Shown: piece by piece, positions 24,657 through 32,382 of the stretch
Layout of the letters: each line of letters starts with the position of its first letter
How positions within the stretch are numbered: position 1 is the first letter of the stretch
NCBI RefSeq assembly: GCF_015547515.1
Contig: NZ_JADMVE010000004.1
Coordinates: 310,001-374,000, forward strand
Origin: Eubacterium sp. 1001713B170207_170306_E7
Lineage (GTDB): Bacteria; Bacillota; Clostridia; Eubacteriales; Eubacteriaceae
DNA: 64,000 bases
Direction of reading: 5' to 3'
Made by a program: the position numbers and the translations under genes
The notes under the pieces: generated by a model
The model's input: the letters and a program-made list of their open reading frames with translations, nothing else
Databases searched by the model: none
Told to the model about the DNA's origin: nothing

Positions 24657-26102
24657 ATGAAAAAAAACAAAAAATTTTATCTCGACCCGGAAACCATTAA
24701 GGTTTTTGAGGTGGTGGAGGATATCGCCATCAATATCATTGACGACGGTGGACGCTTTGTCTGCTTTTCCCAGGGCAGCGAGCTCCTGGACGCCATGAAG
24801 CGTGAGGATGTTATCGGAAAGCATGTACTGGAGGTCTACCAGTTTTATGACGGCGAGGTCTCACCCGCGTTGAGAGTGTTAAAAAACGGCGAACCCTTAA
24901 AGGATTTTAACATTCGGTATATGAATGCCGACGGAATGGCCGTCGATGCCATCAGCAGCGCCTATCCGATCTTTGACAAAGCCGGAAAAGAGATCATCGG
25001 CTCGATGTGTATCTACAGAGATAAATCGGATTATATCTACCTGTCCCAAAAGCTGGCGCAGCTGGAGGAAAAGCTGCGGAAACAGGAAAAAAAGAACAAC
25101 GGCACCCGCTACCAGATCTCCGATATTTCCGGCGTGTCTGAAAGTATCCGCGACTGCACCCAGCAGGCAGAGCTGGCCGCCAATATCTCCGCGCCAGTGC
25201 TCATCTACGGCGAAACCGGAACCGGCAAGGAGGTTTTCGCCCAGAGCATTCACAATGCCAGCAGCCGGAGCAACGCGCCCTTTGTTGCCATTAACTGTTC
25301 CGCCATTCCCGAGACACTGCTCGAGAGCACCCTCTTTGGCACCGTGAAGGGCGCTTACACAGGCGCCGGCGACACCAAGGGGCTCTTTGAGGCGGCAGAG
25401 AATGGGACTGTTTTTTTAGACGAGATCAATTCCATGGATCTGATGCTCCAATCCAAAATTCTGCGCATTCTGGAAACCGGCACCTACCGGCGCGTGGGAA
25501 GCACCACCGAGCTGACCACCAACGCCCAGATTATCAGCGCCATGAACGAGCATCCGCAGTCCGCCATCGAGCAGGGGCGTATCCGCTCCGACCTGTACTA
25601 CCGGCTCGCAACCCTGACCATTGCCCTGCCGCCGCTCAGGGCGCGCCGGGAGGATATTATCCCCCTGGCCCTCTCCTTCCTGAACTCTGAGTCCGCCGCC
25701 ATGGGGAAAAAGCTCTATGACTTTTCCGAGGACAGCCGGGCTTTTCTCTACAATTATGACTGGCCCGGCAATGTCCGCGAGCTCAAGCATATCATTGTCC
25801 GCGCCATTCTGCTCTCGCCCTACAACAGCAATGTCATTACCTCCGATTTCCTTCCATCGGATCTGAAAAAAAGCACTGCCGGGCGCACTTTCTTAGACAC
25901 GGACACCTGGCGCCCGGCCAGTCAGGATTCCCTCAGGAGCCTGACTGAAGCCTTTGAGCGGAAGGTTATCCTCCAGGTGCTCGCCGCCCATAACTACAAT
26001 ATCACCAAAAGCGCCGAAGCCCTGGGGATGGTAAGGCAGAGTCTCCAGTACAAAATGCGGACCCTCGGCATAAAAAACAGCCGTCAGCATCCGGCGGAAT
26101 AA
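24657..26102 (+). CDS. Sigma-54-dependent activator with single PAS domain
   Basis: A 481-residue enhancer-binding protein. Residues about 15-125 are a PAS sensor (VVEDIAINIIDDGGRFVCFS). A coiled-coil linker follows (SQKLAQLEEKLRKQEKKN). The AAA+ domain has Walker A GETGTGKE near 184, GAYTGA near 231 and Walker B GTVFLDEIN. The C-terminal Fis-type HTH reads YNITKSAEALGMVRQSL. It lacks a receiver domain, so the PAS ligand, perhaps the amine itself, is the likely input. It is divergent from the BCCT/MttB copy 3 operon, its probable target, and closely resembles the protein at 32383-33828. Confidence 0.94.
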   Translation: MKKNKKFYLDPETIKVFEVVEDIAINIIDDGGRFVCFSQGSELLDAMKREDVIGKHVLEVYQFYDGEVSPALRVLKNGEPLKDFNIRYMNADGMAVDAISSAYPIFDKAGKEIIGSMCIYRDKSDYIYLSQKLAQLEEKLRKQEKKNNGTRYQISDISGVSESIRDCTQQAELAANISAPVLIYGETGTGKEVFAQSIHNASSRSNAPFVAINCSAIPETLLESTLFGTVKGAYTGAGDTKGLFEAAENGTVFLDEINSMDLMLQSKILRILETGTYRRVGSTTELTTNAQIISAMNEHPQSAIEQGRIRSDLYYRLATLTIALPPLRARREDIIPLALSFLNSESAAMGKKLYDFSEDSRAFLYNYDWPGNVRELKHIIVRAILLSPYNSNVITSDFLPSDLKKSTAGRTFLDTDTWRPASQDSLRSLTEAFERKVILQVLAAHNYNITKSAEALGMVRQSLQYKMRTLGIKNSRQHPAE

Positions 26103-26110
26103 AAAAACAT

Positions 26111-26145
26111 AAAAATAAAGCAGCCGGGAGACTGCTTTATTTTTT
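26111..26145 (+). terminator. Terminator of the activator gene
   Basis: AAAAATAAAGCAG, 8 bases, CTGCTTTATTTTTT: a perfect stem ending in T6, starting 9 bp after the stop codon. Confidence 0.88.
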
Positions 26146-26215
26146 ACTTTGGAAGTTTTTCGATGTATGTAATCAACCGGAGTGGTCATGAAACCGGTTA
26201 TTACCAAGTTATTTT

Positions 26216-27862
26216 TTATTCAGAGTCAGCCTTTTTCTTGAAAAACCGGCTCTTTTTACTAGAAGCTGCAAGCTCTGCTTCTTCTGCTTCGGCAGCCTTG
26301 AGCTGACGATCCAGATCTGCCGCATAGGTGATTTCGTCCTGTTTGTACTTGCCAGACAGGAAGTACCTCAGGAACCCGATAATCATGAGTACCTCTATAA
26401 AGAGCATTGGATAGCCCGCAATGGTTTTAACAATTTTTATGCCATTGATTCCGCCGGTTACGACGAAGAGAACGGATACAGCACCGATTAAGATACCCCA
26501 GAATACCTTGATTGGAAGCGGTGCTTCCTTAACATCAGAAGTCTGCTGTCTCAGGGACATCTGCGAAATCGTTGAGGTCATGGAGTCGGCCAGCGTTATA
26601 AACGACAAGGCAACCAGAATCAGCATAATCACACGGATAATCATCGTGCCTGGAACAAATTCAAACAATTTCATCATAAATGCTTCAGCACCGCTGGCAT
26701 TGTAGAATTCCATTAAGTCATAGATGCCTGTCAGCTGAATGTTGATGGCGAATCCGCCAAAGATACCAAACCAGATCAGTGCGAAAACTGAAGGCAGGAT
26801 AACATTAACGGTGATGAACTGACGGATGGTACGGCCATAGGACATTTTTACCAGGAACAAGCCAACGATCGGCCCAAAGGACAGCCAGTCCGTCATCCAG
26901 TATAAATCCCACCACTGCGGCCACATTTCAGAATCGGCAACAGCTGTAACAACAGGTTCCGTGTAAGATGTTAATGCAATGATATTGTTAATGTAATAAC
27001 CGCTGGCTTCTACAGTCAGGTTACAGATATACTGTACAGGCCCGCAGACAAACATGAAGATCATAAGCGCGATAAAGATCCACGCATTTTTATCAGACAG
27101 CCACTGAATCCCTTTGTCAAGGCCGGTGGCGCTTGAAATGGTATATGAAATAATAATGACAACCGCAATCGCAGTCCAAACCATTGGTCCAGGTGTGATG
27201 CCGAATACGAAATCCAGGCCTGCACCAATTTGCAGAAGGCCGTAGCCTAAAGAACCGGCAACACCGCCGACGATAGCGAATAAAACAAGACCATCAATGA
27301 TATCATTGGTTTTTTCACCAAAATTTTTACCATTTTTCCAATATACCAGACCGGAGCTGGAAGCGTAATCCTTACCCATGTTCCAGTAAGCGTAACCGCA
27401 GCAGATCGCTGCAACCGCGTAAATGGAGTATGGCTGGAATGCCCAGTGCTGGAAGGATTTTGCCATGGCCCAGATAATGGCTGCATAGCTGCCCGGTTCA
27501 ACACCAGCGGATGCCGGCGGCGTAAAGGAAATGGTCAGAGGTTCAACAGCCCCCCAGAATACAATCCCGGTACCGATACCGGCACACAGTGAGATTGCCC
27601 ACCAGTTCCATGTACTGTATTTTGGCTTAGCATTCGGTCCCCCAAACTTGGTGCTGCCAATTGGATGCACATATAAGAATACCAGGAATCCCAAGAACAA
27701 CAGGATGCCAAGCGCTACTAACCAACCACCGCTGTGCATGAGTTCCAGGAAAAAAGCGGTCATCGTGTCCGCAAAGTTCGGATCCGTAGCACCCAGGATC
27801 AAAACAGCGCCCATTAAAACGATAGGAATACCTACAGTTATCAGTCGGACTTTCTTAAACAT
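26216..27862 (-). CDS. BCCT family betaine/carnitine/choline transporter
   Basis: A 548-residue twelve-helix transporter with a charged C-terminal tail (SSKKSRFFKKKADSE). The TM8 region is variant: PQWWDLYWMTDWLSFGP, then KMSYGRTIRQF. It is closer to the BCCT protein at 2947-4608 than to the one at 22683, so these two may form a subgroup. GGGAG precedes the ATG and a sigma-54 promoter lies about 190 bp upstream. It is transcribed alone, divergently from the racemase/double-MttB operon, which it probably supplies with substrate. Confidence 0.94.
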   Translation of the reverse strand: MFKKVRLITVGIPIVLMGAVLILGATDPNFADTMTAFFLELMHSGGWLVALGILLFLGFLVFLYVHPIGSTKFGGPNAKPKYSTWNWWAISLCAGIGTGIVFWGAVEPLTISFTPPASAGVEPGSYAAIIWAMAKSFQHWAFQPYSIYAVAAICCGYAYWNMGKDYASSSGLVYWKNGKNFGEKTNDIIDGLVLFAIVGGVAGSLGYGLLQIGAGLDFVFGITPGPMVWTAIAVVIIISYTISSATGLDKGIQWLSDKNAWIFIALMIFMFVCGPVQYICNLTVEASGYYINNIIALTSYTEPVVTAVADSEMWPQWWDLYWMTDWLSFGPIVGLFLVKMSYGRTIRQFITVNVILPSVFALIWFGIFGGFAINIQLTGIYDLMEFYNASGAEAFMMKLFEFVPGTMIIRVIMLILVALSFITLADSMTSTISQMSLRQQTSDVKEAPLPIKVFWGILIGAVSVLFVVTGGINGIKIVKTIAGYPMLFIEVLMIIGFLRYFLSGKYKQDEITYAADLDRQLKAAEAEEAELAASSKKSRFFKKKADSE

Positions 27863-27960
27863 AATACTTCTCCCTCTTTTTTAGATTTTCGAATACGATA
27901 AGCCTTACCTTTAACCAGACCATTACCCTATTATATTGATGGTAACCTTTTAAACTTCCA

Positions 27961-27990
27961 TTGACAATCGAGTGTTTCTCACCCTATACT
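27961..27990 (+). promoter_or_regulatory. Possible sigma-70 promoter with no obvious gene
   Basis: TTGACA, 18 bp, TATACT on the plus strand in the 608-bp spacer 27863-28471. No reading frame follows before the racemase gene, so it may give a long leader or a small RNA, or be inactive. Confidence 0.35.
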
Positions 27991-28052
27991 AGGGCAACGG
28001 GCTGGTTTTGGGAAAAGCCTATCATTTAGCGAATGACTATGCAATTATATAT

Positions 28053-28069
28053 TGCAAGGTTCATGCCAA
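28053..28069 (-). promoter_or_regulatory. Sigma-54 promoter for the BCCT gene at 26216
   Basis: On the minus strand TTGGCAT, five bases, TTGCAA, GG to GC 12 bp. Confidence 0.8.
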
Positions 28070-28392
28070 TTCGTAAATCCTATTTTTTCTCCTATTTAAG
28101 CTAAATTAAAGGGTTTTTCGTGAAAACGGCTTCTTTAGGTGGTGCAAATTTTTATGCGCCCCGATTTTGCAATGCTTTTCAAACCCTTTATTTAAGGGAG
28201 TTTCAAACATTATTGTAATTATTTTTTGCATGTAATCCTTTTTTGCGTTTTTTTGACGTTTTTTTTCCTTAAAATTGCTGAATTTTTTTAAGATTTTTTA
28301 TTTCTTTTTATTTCTTCCTTTTAATAAGCAGGTTCTATTCTAAAAATTCACAAAAAAAATCTTTTCAAATTTCCTCCCAGATGCAGTCAAAT
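28070..28392. other. AT-rich spacer between divergent sigma-54 promoters
   Basis: No gene is seen. An AAGGGTTT-like motif occurs near 28106 and, inverted as AAACCCTT, near 28186 followed by TTTAAGGGAGTTT, an imperfect palindrome. The same AAGGGTTT occurs near 24472 between the other divergent pair. These are weak candidates for activator sites. Confidence 0.4.
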
Positions 28393-28410
28393 TTGGCACA
28401 AAGCTTGCAT
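28393..28410 (+). promoter_or_regulatory. Sigma-54 promoter for the racemase-double MttB operon
   Basis: TTTGGCAC, five bases, TTGCAT, GG (28395) to GC (28407) 12 bp: an excellent match to the consensus. The start codon is about 60 bp downstream. Confidence 0.9.
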
Positions 28411-28471
28411 TAAATAACAGCAACAAGTAAACAGGCAAACATCAACATTTAAATTCAGGGAGGAATAAAAA

Positions 28472-29251
28472 ATGCAAAGAGATTTAGCCATCAATTACAT
28501 GACCACACGGAAAAATCATACCTGCTATGGTATGGGGATTGGTATTATGGTACTGGACGACGCTTATCCAGGATTCCCGGGAGACGTCCGCAACGCCAGC
28601 GCATGGGGCTTCCCCATTCAGTATGAAATCGCAAAGGGTGTCGACAATTACACACTCGTTTGGGAACAGGATAAAACCCCCTGCCGCGAACCGATTGTAC
28701 AGGCTGCCAAAAATTTGGAAAGAATGGGCTGCCGTGCCGTTGCAGCAGAATGCGGATACTTCGCATATTTCCAGCAGGATGTCGCTGCCGCTGTTGATAT
28801 TCCGGTATTTATGTCCAGCCTGCTGCAAGTGCCTTTCATTCAGCAGCTGATCGGACCGAAAAACGCGGTTGGCATCATCTGTGCTCAGAAACGTTTCCTG
28901 ACCGATACTCACCTTGAAAAGGTTGGCATTGACTTAAACAGCAACTTCCACATCGCAGGCGCTCAGGACGAATATGGCTGTCCTCAGTTTGATACCCTCT
29001 GGGATCACGAAAAACGTCCTGAAGTTCCGGAAAGCTACTATGCCGAATCCGAAAAGGACATGATCCGCATTGCCAAGGAATTCATCGCAAAAAATCCTGA
29101 CATTAAGGCCATTATGTTAGAATGTACAGGTATGCAGCCATTCGCAAGAGCCATTCAGCGCGAAGTGGACATGCCGGTATTCTCCTGGGGAACACTGCTT
29201 GACTATGCATGGTCCTGCGTTGCCCATCGCGACTACTACGGACATATTTAA
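28472..29251 (+). CDS. Asp/Glu/hydantoin racemase superfamily protein
   Basis: A 259-residue racemase-fold protein with the two catalytic cysteines in AAECGYFAYFQ (near residue 94) and MLECTGMQPFA (near 217). It shares the N-terminal layout (GIMVLDDAYPGFPGDVRNAS) with the protein at 14527-15315. GGGAGG lies before the ATG. It is the first gene of a sigma-54 operon with two MttB homologues, so it may interconvert stereoisomers of an amino-acid betaine or of the demethylated product, letting stereospecific enzymes use both. No biochemical precedent for a betaine racemase of this family is claimed. Confidence 0.85.
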   Translation: MQRDLAINYMTTRKNHTCYGMGIGIMVLDDAYPGFPGDVRNASAWGFPIQYEIAKGVDNYTLVWEQDKTPCREPIVQAAKNLERMGCRAVAAECGYFAYFQQDVAAAVDIPVFMSSLLQVPFIQQLIGPKNAVGIICAQKRFLTDTHLEKVGIDLNSNFHIAGAQDEYGCPQFDTLWDHEKRPEVPESYYAESEKDMIRIAKEFIAKNPDIKAIMLECTGMQPFARAIQREVDMPVFSWGTLLDYAWSCVAHRDYYGHI

Positions 29252-29265
29252 TTAAAATATATGTC

Positions 29266-29368
29266 AGCAATTAATGGTTTGTGTGGGAGTTCTCTGCGAG
29301 CTCCCCACAATCTTCTTAATTGCTGTATTTACTGCCTTCTGTTAAAACGATTGAAACCATTAATTGCT
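29266..29368 (+). other. Large intercistronic stem-loop
   Basis: AGCAATTAATGGTTT (29266-29280) is perfectly complementary to AAACCATTAATTGCT (29354-29368), a 15-bp outer stem. Inside it a GC-rich hairpin forms from TGTGGGAG-type and CTCCCCACA sequences around 29281-29312. It occupies nearly all of the 135-bp gap between the racemase gene and the first MttB gene and could set their relative expression through RNA processing or stability. Confidence 0.7.
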
Positions 29369-29386
29369 ATGAAAAGAGGAAAACAT

Positions 29387-30817
29387 ATGAGATCTTATGA
29401 AAAATATATTTCAAAAGAAGATGTTCAGAAAATCCATGAGACTTCTTTAAAGGTATTATCTGAAGTCGGGGTTATCTTTGAACATCCAGAAATTATTGAA
29501 CTGTTTAAAAGTCACGGCGCCCGTGTAGACGGCAACACCGTTTATATGGATGAAAAGCTGGTCATGGACGCACTGTCCACCGCACCCGCATCCTTTACTG
29601 TTGAAAACTCAAAGGGCAACCATACCTTTGGCGGCGGCGCACGCGTGCTCATGCCGGCTGTCGGCAGCATCTACCGCTTGGAATCCGGTAAAATCCATAA
29701 GATGACCAACGATGAAACCGTTGATCTCTTTAAAATTTCCGATACCAGTGATGTCATTGACTGTAACTACTTCAATGTTTTCCTGGAAGATAAACAGCTG
29801 TCCATGGAAGAACGGATCTACAGCCCCGTTGCCATGGTTTTAAAATATTCCCATAAAACTGGGCTTCACCTTATGCCAAACACCTTCCCGATCCAGGGAG
29901 ATATCCGCGAACCTTTCAAAAAAGGGCTTGAACTGATCAGCCAGTTTGAAGGCCGCGCAGATGTTTACAATAATATCGTACACGTCAATTCTTTGTCCCC
30001 CCTTTGTTTTGACCACGATCCACTTGTAAAATTCCTGGTTGGGACTGAAATGAACCAGCCGCTGTGGTTCTCACCATGCGCGATGCCGGTTCTCACCGGG
30101 CCGCCATCCGTTGCAGGACTTCTGGCAATGTCTAATGCCGAAGTTGTTGCCGGTATGGTCATGGCACAGCTGGCCCGCCCGGGTATCCCTGTCGTATACG
30201 GACAGACCTCTGCCTCCACCAATTTAAGAGAAATTCAGCTCTCCATCGGCGCGCCGGAAACCGCTCTGATTTCCTACGCGACTGCCGGTCTGGCTGATTT
30301 CTACAATGTACCCTTCCGTACAGGCGGCGGCTTGAGTGACGCCAAGGATTTCGACGCCCAAACCGGCTATGAATCCGACATGATGATCCGCTCTACCTTA
30401 GATGCTGGCCCTGACCTTGTACTGCATTCCTGCGGTATCCTCGGCAGCTTCAACATCACCAGCTTTGAAAAATTCTTAATGGACGAAGATGTCTACCGCA
30501 TGAACAGACGTCTGCTTTCCGGCATCGAAGTCAACGAGGACACACTCTGCTTCGACACCATCAAAAAGGTTGGTCCGAGAGGCAACTACCTCCAAGGCCG
30601 TACACCAAAGATGTTCCGCAAGGAATTTTTCACACCAAAATACTTCAATAAGGAAGACCCGAACCAGTGGCAGCAGAATGGCAACAAGCCGGTTGTCGAC
30701 ACGCTTACACAGGCTGTTAACGAACGCCTTGAATCCTACTGCCCACCGGAAATCACTAAAGAACAGGAAGATATGCTCAACCAGTATATCCCTGAAAAAT
30801 ATAGAGATCACATCTAA
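29387..30817 (+). CDS. MttB superfamily (non-pyrrolysine) corrinoid methyltransferase, copy 4
   Basis: A 476-residue COG5598 methyltransferase without an amber codon. Landmarks are MPAVGSIYRLESGKIHK, HVNSLSPLCFDHDPL, GIPVVYGQTSASTNLREIQ, RTGGGLSDAKDFDAQTG and KKVGPRGNYLQGRTPKMFR. The start at MRSYEKY has AAGAGGAAA upstream; 42 further codons are open but run through the intercistronic stem-loop. It is followed after 27 bp by copy 5, a distant paralogue, and the operon has no corrinoid gene. Two successive demethylations of one substrate, or two substrates, are both possible. Confidence 0.94.
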   Translation: MRSYEKYISKEDVQKIHETSLKVLSEVGVIFEHPEIIELFKSHGARVDGNTVYMDEKLVMDALSTAPASFTVENSKGNHTFGGGARVLMPAVGSIYRLESGKIHKMTNDETVDLFKISDTSDVIDCNYFNVFLEDKQLSMEERIYSPVAMVLKYSHKTGLHLMPNTFPIQGDIREPFKKGLELISQFEGRADVYNNIVHVNSLSPLCFDHDPLVKFLVGTEMNQPLWFSPCAMPVLTGPPSVAGLLAMSNAEVVAGMVMAQLARPGIPVVYGQTSASTNLREIQLSIGAPETALISYATAGLADFYNVPFRTGGGLSDAKDFDAQTGYESDMMIRSTLDAGPDLVLHSCGILGSFNITSFEKFLMDEDVYRMNRRLLSGIEVNEDTLCFDTIKKVGPRGNYLQGRTPKMFRKEFFTPKYFNKEDPNQWQQNGNKPVVDTLTQAVNERLESYCPPEITKEQEDMLNQYIPEKYRDHI

Positions 30818-30844
30818 ACTTTCGTTTTACAGGAGGAGAATAAA

Positions 30845-32260
30845 ATGGAAACCACAAAAAGAAATATTGATTTTGGCGTATTAAATAAAGAAAAGATTGA
30901 AACCATTCACGAAAAGAGCTTAGAGCTTCTGTCCGATTTTGGTATGCGCGTAGCCGGCGACCGCACATTGGAAGCCTTAAAAGCATATGGCTGCGAGGTA
31001 GACGGCAACATGGTTAAATTCCCAAAAGCCGTTGTTGAAAAAGCCTTAAACACGATCCCCAAAGAATTAACCTTATACAATCGTGACGGCAGCCCAAGCA
31101 TGGTCATCAACAGCAAAAACAACGTTTATTTCGGTACCCACTCCGATCAGCTTGAATACCTGGACTACAAAACCAACAAGGCCCGCACCTTCATGAAGGC
31201 CGATACCAAAACCATGTGCACCCTTGCCAGCGCACTGGAAAACATCAGCTTTGTCTTATCCGTTGGTATGAGCGGCGACGTTGACCCGGCGGTTCAGTCC
31301 CAGGTTACCTTCATCGAAACCGTTAAGAACTTTGACAAAACCATCAACTTCTCAACCAACGACATCGAATCCTTACAGGAAATCATTGACATCGCAGCTG
31401 TAGTGGCCGGCGGTCACAAGGAACTGGCTGAAAAACCTTTTATCTTTAACTATTGTGAACCGATCCCACCGATGACTCACCCCATCGAAAGTACTGAAAA
31501 ACTCTTCATCAGCGCAACCAACAAGATTCCAGTTGTCTACATGCCATACTGCATGATGGGCGGTACTGCTCCGATCACCATCGCGGGCGCCCTGACACAG
31601 AACAATGCTGAAATCCTGGCGGGCGTTGTTATCACACAGGCTGTCAACGAAGGCGCACCGATGATTTACGGCTCCATGCCGACTGTCTTTGACATGAAAA
31701 CCACGGTTGGCTCCTACGGCGCTCCAGAATTCCACCTGTCTGTCGCTGCCGCTTCTGAACTGGCTGACTACTACCAGCTTCCGTTCTTCGGCACAGCTGG
31801 CTGCTCTGACGCCAAAACCGTTGACCCACAGTCTGTTTCTGAAATCCAGATGGAACTCTTCTCTACCATTATGAGCAAAGCCAACATCGTTCATGATATC
31901 GGCGTTCTGGATCACTGCAACAGCGTTGCGCCTGCAATGGTTGTTCTGGCCAATGAAATGATCAACCAGCTGAGCGCTTACTCTAAGGGTGTTGAAGTCA
32001 ATGACGAAACCCTGGCCATGGATGTCATCAAACAGGTCGGCCACGGCGGACATTACCTCAACGAAATGCATACCCTGTCTAACTTCAGAAGCGTATGGTA
32101 TCCAGAATTCTACGACCGCAAAATGGTTAACCCGGATGAATCTGAAATCATGAGCCAGGTTACCGCCAAGATTGACAACATTCTGGAAACACACGAAGTC
32201 CCGGCATTAGAACCAGAAGTATTAAAACAAATCGAAGAAATCGAAAAGAAATATATCTAA
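30845..32260 (+). CDS. MttB superfamily (non-pyrrolysine) corrinoid methyltransferase, copy 5
   Basis: A 471-residue COG5598 protein with no amber codon. Landmarks are YFGTHSDQLEYLDYKTNK, FNYCEPIPPMTHPIES, GAPMIYGSMPTVFDMKTT, FFGTAGCSDAKTVDPQS and KQVGHGGHYLNEMHTL. GGAGGAG lies before the ATG. The GTAGCSD and PIxPxxHxIE-type stretches are shared with copy 1 (4710), not with its operon partner copy 4. It ends with a terminator. It should methylate a corrinoid protein made elsewhere; the substrate is unknown. Confidence 0.94.
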   Translation: METTKRNIDFGVLNKEKIETIHEKSLELLSDFGMRVAGDRTLEALKAYGCEVDGNMVKFPKAVVEKALNTIPKELTLYNRDGSPSMVINSKNNVYFGTHSDQLEYLDYKTNKARTFMKADTKTMCTLASALENISFVLSVGMSGDVDPAVQSQVTFIETVKNFDKTINFSTNDIESLQEIIDIAAVVAGGHKELAEKPFIFNYCEPIPPMTHPIESTEKLFISATNKIPVVYMPYCMMGGTAPITIAGALTQNNAEILAGVVITQAVNEGAPMIYGSMPTVFDMKTTVGSYGAPEFHLSVAAASELADYYQLPFFGTAGCSDAKTVDPQSVSEIQMELFSTIMSKANIVHDIGVLDHCNSVAPAMVVLANEMINQLSAYSKGVEVNDETLAMDVIKQVGHGGHYLNEMHTLSNFRSVWYPEFYDRKMVNPDESEIMSQVTAKIDNILETHEVPALEPEVLKQIEEIEKKYI

Positions 32261-32289
32261 TCCCCTTATTAATAACATATTTGATTTTT

Positions 32290-32328
32290 GGGCAGTCTCA
32301 TTTTGGGACTGCCCTCTACCCATTTTTT
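32290..32328 (+). terminator. Terminator of the racemase-double MttB operon
   Basis: GGGCAGTCTC, 5 bases, GGGACTGCCC (one G-T pair), then a T6 run a few bases further on. It partly overlaps the -35 of the next gene. Confidence 0.8.
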
Positions 32329-32356
32329 GAAATGTGTGCTATGCTTATGGTATAAG
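32327..32356 (+). promoter_or_regulatory. Sigma-70 promoter for the activator gene at 32383
   Basis: TTGAAA, 18 bp, TATAAG, ending 27 bp before the TTG start codon. This activator therefore appears constitutive, unlike the sigma-54-driven one at 24657. Confidence 0.55.
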
Positions 32357-32382
32357 CGTCTGAAAAAGGAGGCGACCGAGGC

